Assembly: GCF_000306235.2 (NCBI RefSeq)
Contig: NZ_AKWZ02000001.1
Location: 62,001-126,000 of the forward strand
Source of the DNA: Leptospira fainei serovar Hurstbridge str. BUT 6
GTDB taxonomy: Bacteria > Spirochaetota > Leptospiria > Leptospirales > Leptospiraceae
DNA length: 64,000 nt
Direction of reading: 5' to 3'
Program-made: the position numbers and the translations under genes
Part shown: positions 1-8,338 of the stretch, in pieces
How the letters are laid out: the number at the start of each line of letters is the position of its first letter
How positions within the stretch are numbered: the first letter of the stretch is position 1
Notes under the pieces: generated by a model
Told to the model about the DNA's origin: nothing
Database searches by the model: none
Seen by the model: only the letters and a program-made list of their open reading frames with translations

Positions 1-152
1 ACTTTTTTAAGGTCGATAATAAACTTCGGGACGTCACCCTTCGAGATATACTCCTCGATTTTTTGTCCAAGTTCGAATTCGTTTCCAGCCTTGATGGGTC
101 CTTCGATCTTGATAATGTGGACGTCGTTTTTCGTGGTGACTTTGATTTTCAT
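1..152 (-). CDS. STAS-domain protein (anti-sigma factor antagonist family), 3' end outside the window
   Basis: The first 50 codons are visible on the minus strand, starting at ATG 152-150, and the frame runs open off the left edge. The protein begins MKIKVTTKNDVHIIKIEGPI, followed by an alternation of beta strand and helix (GQKIEEYISKG, then FIIDL). This is the usual start of a STAS domain as in SpoIIAA/RsbV proteins. The conserved DSSG phosphorylation site would lie beyond the edge, so an active antagonist cannot be confirmed. An AAAGGG stretch just upstream may serve as ribosome binding site. It is divergent from the glycosyltransferase at 345. A second complete STAS protein lies at 17661-18002 and a PP2C phosphatase at 36458-37561, which could belong to the same kind of partner-switching control (inference). 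Confidence 0.65.
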   Translation of the reverse strand, partial: MKIKVTTKNDVHIIKIEGPIKAGNEFELGQKIEEYISKGDVPKFIIDLKK

Positions 153-344
153 AACCCTTTCTTGGATTTTTGTGCAAATATAGGATCTGCATTATAGTCG
201 TCTTGTAAAGTCCTTTTTTACGAGATCACTCTCAAATCCGGCCCTGCTTTGCAAGAAAGGACGCCTATCGGTTTCGGCCGAAAGAATTATGTGGAATAAT
301 GATCGACATTTTGACCGGAATGAAACAACGTACCATCGTCAAAG

Positions 345-1343
345 ATGGCTTCCAAACCACCCCTTCTATCCGTCGTCATTCCCATTTACAATGAGGAAAA
401 AACAATTCCGGAGCTTGCTAAGCGACTGAATTCCCTCTTAAAAATCTTAAAAACCAAATTCGGCTTCGGTCCCGCCGATTCGGAAATCCTATTTGTAAAC
501 GACGGCTCCCGCGACGAGAGCGCGGAAATTCTAAAAGAGTTATGCGAGTCCACCCCTGGCTTTTTCCTCGTGAATTTATCCAGAAACTACGGGCATCAGC
601 TAGCTATTACCGCGGGAATCGATGTGGCCCGAGGCGAGGCGGTGGCGGTTATGGACGGCGACCTACAAGATCCCCCCGAATTCGTGGCCGATTTATTTGA
701 AAAAATGAAGGATGGGTTCGATGTCGTTTATGCGCGAAGAAGAACCCGTGAAGGCGAATCGATTTTCAAACTTCTCACGGCCCATCTCTTTTACAGAACT
801 TTGAAAAAATTAACCCGATTCGATATTCCCATCGATACGGGTGATTTTCGTATTATGAGTCGCAGAGTTACCGACGTATTAGTCTCCATGAGAGAACAAC
901 ATCGGTATATCCGCGGACTAATCGCTTGGATCGGATTTCGCCAAACAGGATTGGAGTACGATCGTGATGAGCGTTTCGACGGTGAAACCAAATTTTCCGT
1001 CGGGAAGATGCTAAAATTCGCATTAGACGGAATCACTTCTTTTTCCTCAGCGCCTTTAAAGCTCTCGTCTTATCTGGGCTTCTCCGCCGCATTTGCCGGA
1101 GCCTTATACACGATTTATATTTTATATTTGAAGCTATTTACGAATAATACCATTCAAGGCTGGACCTCGGTAATGATCGTGGTTCTGATACTTGGCGGGA
1201 TTCAGCTACTTGCGCTCGGGATGATCGGGGAATATTTAAGTAGAGTTAACGACCAATCCAAGAATCGTCCTCTGTATGTGGTCGAAAAAATTTATTCCAC
1301 TGAGACGGCGACGGCTCCTAAAAAGAAATCGGTCCGGAGCTAA
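345..1343 (+). CDS. Family 2 glycosyltransferase, GtrB/ArnC/DPM1-like membrane type
   Basis: The 332-residue protein has an N-terminal GT-A fold: PLLSVVIPIYNEEKTIPEL at the start, the nucleotide-sugar DxD region in MDGDLQDPPE near residues 103-112, and a conserved RRTREGES/TGDFRIMSR part. Two hydrophobic segments at about 238-262 and 272-298 anchor it in the inner membrane, ending in GEYLSRV..., the architecture of GtrB/ArnC/DPM1 enzymes. Those enzymes move a sugar from a nucleotide donor to polyprenyl phosphate on the cytoplasmic face. The next gene encodes a GT-C-like polytopic protein that could use such a lipid-linked sugar (inference). ATG 345 is the first start in frame; the ATGs at 299 and 320 are in another frame and open only a short ORF. 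The sugar cannot be deduced. Confidence 0.88.
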   Translation: MASKPPLLSVVIPIYNEEKTIPELAKRLNSLLKILKTKFGFGPADSEILFVNDGSRDESAEILKELCESTPGFFLVNLSRNYGHQLAITAGIDVARGEAVAVMDGDLQDPPEFVADLFEKMKDGFDVVYARRRTREGESIFKLLTAHLFYRTLKKLTRFDIPIDTGDFRIMSRRVTDVLVSMREQHRYIRGLIAWIGFRQTGLEYDRDERFDGETKFSVGKMLKFALDGITSFSSAPLKLSSYLGFSAAFAGALYTIYILYLKLFTNNTIQGWTSVMIVVLILGGIQLLALGMIGEYLSRVNDQSKNRPLYVVEKIYSTETATAPKKKSVRS

Positions 1344-1506
1344 CGATCTTTCTTTTAAGAACAAACTCTTCGAATCGTTTCATCGCTCAATAAAATCGAG
1401 GATCTCTAACCGTACGAAATCGTCTAACCGTGCCTGCTGATTCCGGTTAGGAAAAATCCTTTCCCCCAAAAACGCATCCTGTAACCTGATCGAGAAAACT
1501 CTACGG

Positions 1507-3483
1507 ATGTTTGGGGGCAAAATGAATCGTCTTTCGGATAGAATTCTAGGCTTTTTTTTAATTTCGGCCGCATTGTTTCTGACCGGAATCATGATCTGGA
1601 AGAATTGGTCTGCATTCCTAAACATCTGCCCGATAAAAGATCTGCTTACCTGGGATGAAAATATTCGCCTCAACCAATTACTAGACCAATATCAGGATTT
1701 TCGAGACGGAAGGTATTGGCGCGGCTTCTTTCCTTTTTTAGAGGCATCGACATGGCCTCCTCTCAGGTCGATTTTTTCTCTCTTTATGCTTTGGGGTCCC
1801 GGAGATTGGCCGATCACTTGGAAAGATTCGTTCCTCGGATTAATATTTTATGCGCTCTGCTTTCCCACAATAATTTATATCAGCTTTCGAATCACAGGCT
1901 CATTAGTTTTCTCCGGCGCAATTTCCATATTTATTCTGGCGATGTCTCTTCATACGACCGAAACTCCCGCTTACAGTTTATCTTCAATGTTGGAAACGCA
2001 GGGAATGTTCGTATTGCTTTGGGTCTATTTCTCGTTATATAGACTCTACGATTCGGTGCAAAATCTAGGACCGGGCGCCGAATTGCAAAAAGGAAGTAAA
2101 GTTCCGGTGCTCGTTTCCTTGGCCCTGCTCTCTTTATTTTTCACAAAATACCCTTACGGTCTTTTACTTTTTATTTCCCTATTTTTGTATGAAGGAATTT
2201 CCCGGTTTCCAGAAGTGATCGGTTTCTTCCGGTTTGCGATTCGGGTTCATTACAAAAACTTACGCTTAGTTTTTCTGGTATTAGTAGTCGGGCTCGTTTT
2301 TTCCCTTCCTGTCTTACGAGTCGTCACGGATTGGAATTTAGATCAAAGGTCATTTAAGAAAGTCTTATATTTTCTAACCGTCATCCTATTTTTAGACTTT
2401 AATTATTTCTTATTTAAATACAGCGATGAAGCTAAAAGCTTCACGCCTCCGTCCCTTCGAGTGCTTTACATGTACGCGATACTTCCGAGTTTCGTCTGGC
2501 TGTTTGCCAATTTGGACAGGGTCATGAGCCTAGTAAACGCGCAAATGATCGTGAACAAATATGTCAGAAGTTTCATACTAAGCCTTTTCGAATCTCCAAG
2601 TGATAGGATCCCGGCGAGTCATGTATTCGACGATCCCTGGGTTTTTCGTATTTTTTTTATAGGCTCGTGCATACTCATCGCAATCTGGCTTTATCTTAGA
2701 TCGAAAGATAAAGATGCGAATATAAAATCAACCTATGACCGGGTTCTTCCGAATTCTCCGGAAGGAAAATTGGATTCATTACTTGTAAGGTTGGAAGGTT
2801 TATCCTGGCCCGCCGCACTGAAAGATCCTCTATTCGCGATTTCAGCAGTCGTCTTCCTACAGTACATCGTGATCGATATTACTACCGGCAACAAACAATT
2901 AAGGCATGTCTTTTACCCTTTACCGGCTTTACTTTGGATTTTGAGTTTATGGTTCTTCCGAGCAATCAAAGATTCGAAAAAATGGCAAAGCCAAGTTGTG
3001 ATGTTTTTATTTTCGGGAATCATTTTTGCCTGGGGGATCTCCTTATTTTTCAGAACGGGAGGTCTTCTAAATGTTTCCTATTATCAGTCGCATGCATTCT
3101 GTTTAAAGGGTTTCGAAGAGCAAGTATTTCAGCCTGCGCGCGATTTTGCCTCCGAGATAGATCCGGGAGGAAAATACATAGCATTTAACGCCTTCCATGA
3201 CGAGGAAAATTTTCAAACGCCTGGACGCGTTCTAGCTTCAGAGCTCGATCTTTTGTTCAGATTAAAGACTTTGGATAAGGGCAAATACAGGAACGATAAT
3301 AAATATCGCTGGAAAAACTGGGAAGAATTCGACAGACTCATTTATGTCGGGCCGAATTGCGAGCTCCCCGACAAATATAAGAAGAGAACCGACAGTCTAG
3401 GATATGCAATCGAACCGTTAGCTGAGTACTCCAAAGAGAAAGGGCAGTATTGCATGAAGGAATTTCGTCTAATTCATAAATAA
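1507..3483 (+). CDS. Polytopic membrane protein, probable GT-C-type glycosyltransferase
   Basis: The 658-residue protein has about ten to twelve hydrophobic segments and a soluble C-terminal tail of about 120 residues. After the first membrane segment (about 15-33) comes an acidic loop with TWDENIRLNQLLDQYQDFRDG. An acidic pair in the first external loop is the hallmark of GT-C enzymes such as ArnT/PMT, which use polyprenyl-phosphate sugars on the periplasmic side. Overall similarity to a named family was not recognised, so the call rests on topology, the DE pair and the upstream GtrB-like gene. ATG 1507 has no clear ribosome binding site. ATG 1522 (protein start MNRLSDR) follows a GGGGG stretch and is an equally good start. 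Confidence 0.6.
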   Translation: MFGGKMNRLSDRILGFFLISAALFLTGIMIWKNWSAFLNICPIKDLLTWDENIRLNQLLDQYQDFRDGRYWRGFFPFLEASTWPPLRSIFSLFMLWGPGDWPITWKDSFLGLIFYALCFPTIIYISFRITGSLVFSGAISIFILAMSLHTTETPAYSLSSMLETQGMFVLLWVYFSLYRLYDSVQNLGPGAELQKGSKVPVLVSLALLSLFFTKYPYGLLLFISLFLYEGISRFPEVIGFFRFAIRVHYKNLRLVFLVLVVGLVFSLPVLRVVTDWNLDQRSFKKVLYFLTVILFLDFNYFLFKYSDEAKSFTPPSLRVLYMYAILPSFVWLFANLDRVMSLVNAQMIVNKYVRSFILSLFESPSDRIPASHVFDDPWVFRIFFIGSCILIAIWLYLRSKDKDANIKSTYDRVLPNSPEGKLDSLLVRLEGLSWPAALKDPLFAISAVVFLQYIVIDITTGNKQLRHVFYPLPALLWILSLWFFRAIKDSKKWQSQVVMFLFSGIIFAWGISLFFRTGGLLNVSYYQSHAFCLKGFEEQVFQPARDFASEIDPGGKYIAFNAFHDEENFQTPGRVLASELDLLFRLKTLDKGKYRNDNKYRWKNWEEFDRLIYVGPNCELPDKYKKRTDSLGYAIEPLAEYSKEKGQYCMKEFRLIHK

Positions 3484-3530
3484 TTTTCCCGTAAAGGGAA
3501 ATACGCTCGCTCCGGAGGATCTAGAAACTC

Positions 3531-5543
3531 GTGTCGAATCCCTGGCTATTGCCGTCACTTCTAGCCTCCTTGCCGTCGGGAATTTTTTTATTCTCCATAT
3601 ATTTCTATCTCTATTATAGGGAAAAACAGAAAGCCCTGCTTATGTGGGCCATCTGCTGCTTCTTCCATATTCTGTTTTACGTCGGCAATATCTTTTTAGC
3701 AGCGGGAATGAGCGAGATTTACAGATTCTATCCTAATGTGACCTTCGATTTTTTAATTGCGACTTTCCAATTGGCCGGATGCATGTATTTCTTAAAAAGG
3801 TCCACGCCGCGCATAGTGAAAGTAATCTTTGTGATCGTCGGAGTCTGGGCCGTCTATCTAGACCTTATTAATACCGAAAATTTTTTATTGATGACTCCGG
3901 TTTATATCCTAATCGGATTTTCCCAGATATTTACCGGTATTTCCTTTTTAAAATTAACGGAAAACAATATCGGGAAAACGCTCACGGGCTGGATATTCAT
4001 TCTATGGGGTTTTCTCATTCTAAATTATCCGGTTCTGAGACCGATGCCTGAATATGCGCATATCGGTTTTTTAATCGGCGGTTTTTTTAGAACCTCCGCC
4101 GCGATCACCATTCTGTTATTTTATTTCGAAGAGACTAAAAACACGTTACAGAAAACCCAAAATAATTATAAAAAGATAATAGATACCACTCAGGAAGGGA
4201 TTTGGATGATCGATAAAGACGCGAACACTTCCTTTGTGAACGATAAGATGTGCGATTTTCTTGAAATATCAAAAAAGGATTTTATCGGAAAATCCCTATT
4301 CGACTTTATCGAACCTGAATATAAAGCGAACGTCGAAAAGAGATTAACCGAAAGGCAATCAGGATTAAGCGAAATTCACGAATTTCATTTTAAAAATAAA
4401 AAAGGCGAATCCATTTGGTTATTGATGTCCAGTAGCCCGATTTTCGATATTCACGGAAATTATGAAGGTGCGCTCGCTATGAGTACGGATATCACACCGT
4501 TCAAGAGGGCCGAGAGCGCCCTAAAGGAGCGTGAACGACAGCTTTCCACTTTGATAAAGAATCTACCGGGAATCGCATATCGATGCAAAGTGAACATCGA
4601 CTGGACGATGGAATTTATTAGCGACGGATGCTTTGAATTAACCGGCTATTCTCCTTCCGATTTCGTAGATAATCGGACCGTTTCGTTCGGAAGTATTATC
4701 CATGAAGAGGATAGTGAACGAGTCTATAATGAGGTCGTGACTGCCATTAACGCAAATCAATCCTATCGTCTGGTTTATCGCATTTTGCATCGAAATGGCT
4801 GCCTTCGATGGGCTTGGGAACAAGGTTCCGCCGTAAAGGGAGAAAATGGAGAAATTTTAGCTTTAGAGGGATTTATCACCGATTTTAGCCAAGTAAAGGC
4901 CGCAGAAGAGATAATGTCAAAAACTCTTGAAGAGAAGGAGATCCTACTAAGGGAGGTCCATCATCGAGTGAAGAATTATCTACAAGTGCTCTCCAGTTTG
5001 CTATCCATGCACATGGATTTGAGCGAAGAATCCGAATCAAAATCGGTGCTTTCCGAAAGCCAAAATCGAATCCAGTCGATGGCTTACGTGCATGAATCGC
5101 TGTACGGAAAAAATTCCGTTAGCGATGAGTTCTTTCCCGAATACGTCGGCAGACTCGTTGAAAGTCTTTTACGATCTTTCGGATACCAGACGCACGAGAT
5201 TCAGATAGATCTTCGCTGCGAACCGGTTCCTCTTAGGCAAAACGCGTTTATCCCGATCGGTCTCATATTAAACGAATTAGTCACAAACGCTTTAAAACAT
5301 GCGTTTACTTCAATGCCTTCCGTCGAAGTAAAGTCGCTCGGGATCGCTTTTTACACAGAAGGTAACTGGGTTCACTTAGAAGTGAGCGATAACGGAGGTG
5401 GTAAAGACTCGAAAGCTCGACCGTCCGAGTCCATGGGTTTAGAACTCGTAGATCTGTTAGCCAAACAACTAAAGGGAAACGTTCTCGATTTGACTCATCG
5501 TCAAGGAACGATGACTCGAGTTCGATTCCCGATCTTAGGTTAA
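3531..5543 (+). CDS. Membrane PAS-domain sensor histidine kinase, HisKA_2 family
   Basis: The 670-residue protein starts with about seven hydrophobic segments (residues 5-200). Two PAS domains follow, at about 210-325 (IIDTTQEGIWMIDKDANTSFVN) and about 335-455 (second one with a PAC part ending in LALEGFITDFSQ). A HisKA_2 dimerisation/phosphoacceptor region is at about 468-490 with EVHHRVKNYLQ (His477/478). The HATPase_c domain has an N box LILNELVTNALKHAF and a G box VSDNGGG. No receiver or second-step domain is attached, and no response regulator gene is adjacent, so the partner is unknown. The start is GTG 3531 with GGAGG at 3514-3518, a rather long spacing of 12. It lies 47 bp after the GT-C-like gene and may be cotranscribed with it. 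The stop is 13 bp from a convergent gene. Confidence 0.88.
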   Translation: MSNPWLLPSLLASLPSGIFLFSIYFYLYYREKQKALLMWAICCFFHILFYVGNIFLAAGMSEIYRFYPNVTFDFLIATFQLAGCMYFLKRSTPRIVKVIFVIVGVWAVYLDLINTENFLLMTPVYILIGFSQIFTGISFLKLTENNIGKTLTGWIFILWGFLILNYPVLRPMPEYAHIGFLIGGFFRTSAAITILLFYFEETKNTLQKTQNNYKKIIDTTQEGIWMIDKDANTSFVNDKMCDFLEISKKDFIGKSLFDFIEPEYKANVEKRLTERQSGLSEIHEFHFKNKKGESIWLLMSSSPIFDIHGNYEGALAMSTDITPFKRAESALKERERQLSTLIKNLPGIAYRCKVNIDWTMEFISDGCFELTGYSPSDFVDNRTVSFGSIIHEEDSERVYNEVVTAINANQSYRLVYRILHRNGCLRWAWEQGSAVKGENGEILALEGFITDFSQVKAAEEIMSKTLEEKEILLREVHHRVKNYLQVLSSLLSMHMDLSEESESKSVLSESQNRIQSMAYVHESLYGKNSVSDEFFPEYVGRLVESLLRSFGYQTHEIQIDLRCEPVPLRQNAFIPIGLILNELVTNALKHAFTSMPSVEVKSLGIAFYTEGNWVHLEVSDNGGGKDSKARPSESMGLELVDLLAKQLKGNVLDLTHRQGTMTRVRFPILG

Positions 5544-5556
5544 TCCGTTACTTTGA

Positions 5557-6375
5557 TCACACGCTTTGCGTGTTTGCAACAGTGACCGAAACTTCTTCCG
5601 GATCCCGGTTAGTAACTTCCCGGAAAGTTTCCAAATATTTCGGATGATTCGTTCCCATTAATCGATCCCAAATATTAAAATATAATCCGTAATTACAGTT
5701 AAAATATCGATGATGCATATTGTGATGCGTCGTGGTATTATGCCATCTAAGAAGTTTATTATCCAAAAATCCTTTCGGAAATAGTTCGAAGGAGAGATGA
5801 CCTAAAACGTTTAGAAAATTGCTATAAAAGAAAAAAACCAAAAGGGCTATCGAATGCATCGGCAAGATCAAGGCCGCTAAAGGTATAATCCCCGCTTCGA
5901 CGACCGCTTCGTATGGGTGGAAAGAAAAAGCGGCCCACGGAGATGGGTTTGTGGATCTATGATGAGTTAAATGCATTCTTTTGAATAGGAGCGGATGATG
6001 CATTAACCGGTGAGTCCAATAAAAATACGTATCATGTAACAATATTAATGCCGCGATGCTGAAGACCATGTAAACGACTCCGTAATCGGAAACCTTATCG
6101 TACAATAAAGTAAAGCCTTGCTCTTTCATCCAATAGACCAAGATTCCCGAAGCGGCAAAAATAAATAAAGTTAGGGCGGAATATTTAAGCTCGTAATAAA
6201 TCTTATCTTTTTCAGGCAATCGCGATTGGATAATCCTGTGTTTCAATTTATCCCTAAAAACATACCATATAAAGAAATAAGCTAACCCGGCCATGAATAA
6301 ATATCTTACCCATAGTGTCACGAGCGTGAATACGTAGTAACCTTCGTATCCGATTTTTTGAACCAACTCAGTCAT
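5557..6375 (-). CDS. Fatty acid hydroxylase / sterol desaturase superfamily protein
   Basis: This 272-residue integral membrane protein has four to five hydrophobic segments and the histidine clusters of the ERG3/sterol desaturase superfamily: HDTYFYWTHRLMHHP (about 113-127), HLTHHRSTNPSPW (about 134-146) and HNTTTHHNMHHRYFNCNYG (about 211-229). These His residues bind a di-iron centre that uses O2 to hydroxylate or desaturate lipids. The substrate cannot be predicted; family members act on sterols, fatty acids, ether lipids and carotenoids. The gene stands alone between the convergent kinase gene and the AraC regulator gene 124 bp upstream, which reads in the same direction. Confidence 0.85.
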   Translation of the reverse strand: MTELVQKIGYEGYYVFTLVTLWVRYLFMAGLAYFFIWYVFRDKLKHRIIQSRLPEKDKIYYELKYSALTLFIFAASGILVYWMKEQGFTLLYDKVSDYGVVYMVFSIAALILLHDTYFYWTHRLMHHPLLFKRMHLTHHRSTNPSPWAAFSFHPYEAVVEAGIIPLAALILPMHSIALLVFFFYSNFLNVLGHLSFELFPKGFLDNKLLRWHNTTTHHNMHHRYFNCNYGLYFNIWDRLMGTNHPKYLETFREVTNRDPEEVSVTVANTQSV

Positions 6376-6499
6376 GATTCCACCTCGCTACCTTAGTTTC
6401 TTTTCACTTTCATATTTTAACAATTAGAGCGGCGAAATCCTATTAGATCCTGAAAACAGCTAGCCGATTCCGAAATCGGGGAGGAATTATCGGCCAATT

Positions 6500-7576
6500 T
6501 TACGTCTGAGGTTGCCTTTCGCGATTTTTACGAAATTCGGTCGGCGTTACGCCGGTAAGTTCCTTAAATGCCCGATTAAACGGACCCAAGGATTGGTATC
6601 CTAAATCCATAGCGATTCGAATGATTGGGAGCTCATCCTTTCTCGAATCCAATAGGATCTCACACGCCTCTTGGATCCGATACCGATTCAGGAAGTCGGG
6701 AAAATTTCGAAAACCCATCGCCTGGTTAATTAGACGCCTTAATTTATATTCCTGAACTTCCAAATCTTCCGCCAATTGTCCTATCGTTAATCCGTCCTTT
6801 CGATAGAGCTTTTCTTCTTCGAAAGCGACGACCAATTTTTTCTTTAAAGCCGGGTCCGCTTGTATGACCCGTTCTTCTTCCTCGCTTTCTCCGTCAGGCT
6901 CCGGATCGACCAAACCGTCCTTAAGCTCGAGCACTAAATGCATGAACGCAAGGATTAATCCCCAAGCAAGAATCACATTCAATAAATCCAGAATTTCAGA
7001 GAGAGCTTTTCCGCGTAAAATCAGATGAGAGAAAATCCCGAAAGTGATTACGCTTCCCGTAACAAGAATGTGGACCTCCCTCAATCTGCGTCGAGTTTCC
7101 ACTAAGTCGTCTTTTCTTCCTGAGTACGTCTGCAGAATCGCAGCAAGAACGAATGCAAGAGAAAGTAATGTAGGAACTATGATATGAGCGAGTACGGTTT
7201 CCGATTCGATCGGCCCCCTCATACTGATTTCATCCAATACCGGATAAACCAGTAAAGCTGAAATCAAAATCTTTCCCGCCAATAACGACCAATGCCACAT
7301 CCTCGGCTTAAAATTATCCACGAATATGGCGGAACTCAAGATCCAGAAAAAAAATGGTAAACTAAGAAGTCCTCCGAATAACGCGACACGAATCGGAAGA
7401 AGAATAAGTCTGTCCGGATCCAACGAAAGGATAATATAGCAGATTATCCCGAAAGAGAAACCTGCCGCGATTCGAATTCGGAGATCGTAATGATATCTCC
7501 AGGCAAATAATCCTATGAGAAAGATTAAATTCGAAAGACAAAAATAATGAAGGATATTTGTGATCTCGGAGATCAA
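6500..7576 (-). CDS. AraC-family regulator with a multi-pass membrane N-terminus
   Basis: About 358 residues. The N-terminal half holds roughly seven hydrophobic segments (for example around SNLIFLIGLFAW and LAWGLILAFMHLVLEL). A short acidic linker (DPEPDGESEEEE) follows, and then the C-terminal double helix-turn-helix of AraC proteins: LTIGQLAEDLEVQEYKLRRL, ACEILLDSRKDELPIIRIAM, and the signature GYQSLGPFNRAFKELTGVTP. DNA binding by a membrane-anchored AraC protein suggests a one-component membrane sensor, a layout common in Leptospira. I chose TTG 7576-7574 because it overlaps the stop of the upstream gene as TTGA and has GGAAG at a good distance; an in-frame TTG at 7609 would add 11 residues inside the upstream gene. 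Target and ligand are unknown. Confidence 0.82.
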   Translation of the reverse strand: MISEITNILHYFCLSNLIFLIGLFAWRYHYDLRIRIAAGFSFGIICYIILSLDPDRLILLPIRVALFGGLLSLPFFFWILSSAIFVDNFKPRMWHWSLLAGKILISALLVYPVLDEISMRGPIESETVLAHIIVPTLLSLAFVLAAILQTYSGRKDDLVETRRRLREVHILVTGSVITFGIFSHLILRGKALSEILDLLNVILAWGLILAFMHLVLELKDGLVDPEPDGESEEEERVIQADPALKKKLVVAFEEEKLYRKDGLTIGQLAEDLEVQEYKLRRLINQAMGFRNFPDFLNRYRIQEACEILLDSRKDELPIIRIAMDLGYQSLGPFNRAFKELTGVTPTEFRKNRERQPQT

Positions 7577-8334
7577 GTGAGTTCTTCCAGTTTTTCCAAT
7601 TCTCCCCAAAAGTCCTTTGTTTGTAAACCAGGAAGAAATTTCCTAATTAGACTGCTGTCGACAAATGCGTCTTCCCGATCCGATTCCTCCTCCTTTCTCG
7701 GGTCGATTTTTCCATTATCTTCCAAAAACCGGAAGATTTCAAACCAAGTATGCCATTGGTTGTCGGATAATAAAAGCTCCGATGGGAGACCATCCTGACT
7801 GTCTAGGAGGATTCTTCGAAGAACTTGAATAATATCTTCAACATGAACTAAGTTCAGTTGTCGCTTGGCTTTTTTAACCAGACCTTTTCGCGCCCAATCA
7901 CCCGGATTCCGTTTCGGTCCGTAGATCCCGCAAAGCCTTAAAATTTTTCCCCCGCTCTCCAAGAATCGGTCTTCGATTTCGTAACGCTCGTGGCCGGAAT
8001 TTTTAGCGGTCGTCTCGAGTATATCCCCTCCGCGTCGATAAACACTCGTCGTCCCGAGCAACCAAAATCGGCGAGCGACTTTCGGCAAGACCTCCAAAAA
8101 CAAATCCCGGGTAGCAAGAGAATGAATCGGGAAGGTTACGATCAAAGCATCAAAAGGGGAGATTTCAAATTCGGACTTAAACCTTCGGATCGCTTCCGGT
8201 TTTGCGAAATCGAATTTTTTAGAGGTTTCAGTATGAGTGTTTGCCGAAAAACCTAAAACCGGAAGGTCAACTTCCAATGCGCGAAGTGCTCGCAATCCGG
8301 TATAACCTAATCCGAGAATTGCGAAAGAATCCAT
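7573..8334 (-). CDS. NAD(P)-binding epimerase-like protein, atypical extended SDR (YeeZ-like)
   Basis: The 253-residue protein starts with a Rossmann turn FAILGLGYTGLRALRAL. It contains TTSVYRR at about 113-119 and a GIYGPKRNPGDW segment near residue 151, both positioned as in extended short-chain dehydrogenases of the NAD-dependent epimerase type. The usual Tyr-x3-Lys catalytic pair is not obvious (the region reads VYRRGGDILE), so it may be a binding protein or an atypical SDR such as YeeZ. The gene lies 4 bp after purB and overlaps the AraC gene, so the three are probably one transcript; the substrate is unknown. Confidence 0.75.
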   Translation of the reverse strand: MDSFAILGLGYTGLRALRALEVDLPVLGFSANTHTETSKKFDFAKPEAIRRFKSEFEISPFDALIVTFPIHSLATRDLFLEVLPKVARRFWLLGTTSVYRRGGDILETTAKNSGHERYEIEDRFLESGGKILRLCGIYGPKRNPGDWARKGLVKKAKRQLNLVHVEDIIQVLRRILLDSQDGLPSELLLSDNQWHTWFEIFRFLEDNGKIDPRKEEESDREDAFVDSSLIRKFLPGLQTKDFWGELEKLEELT

Positions 8335-8338
8335 CAGA

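Noticed and set aside
5559..5573. ACACGC-TTT-GCGTGT hairpin between the convergent kinase and hydroxylase genes
   Set aside because: Only six base pairs, overlapping a stop codon and with no T-run on either strand; too weak to call a terminator.
8030..8334. SDR gene possibly broken because the Tyr-x3-Lys pair is missing
   Set aside because: The frame is intact, with good coupling to its neighbours. The family includes atypical members without the pair, so it is not called a pseudogene.
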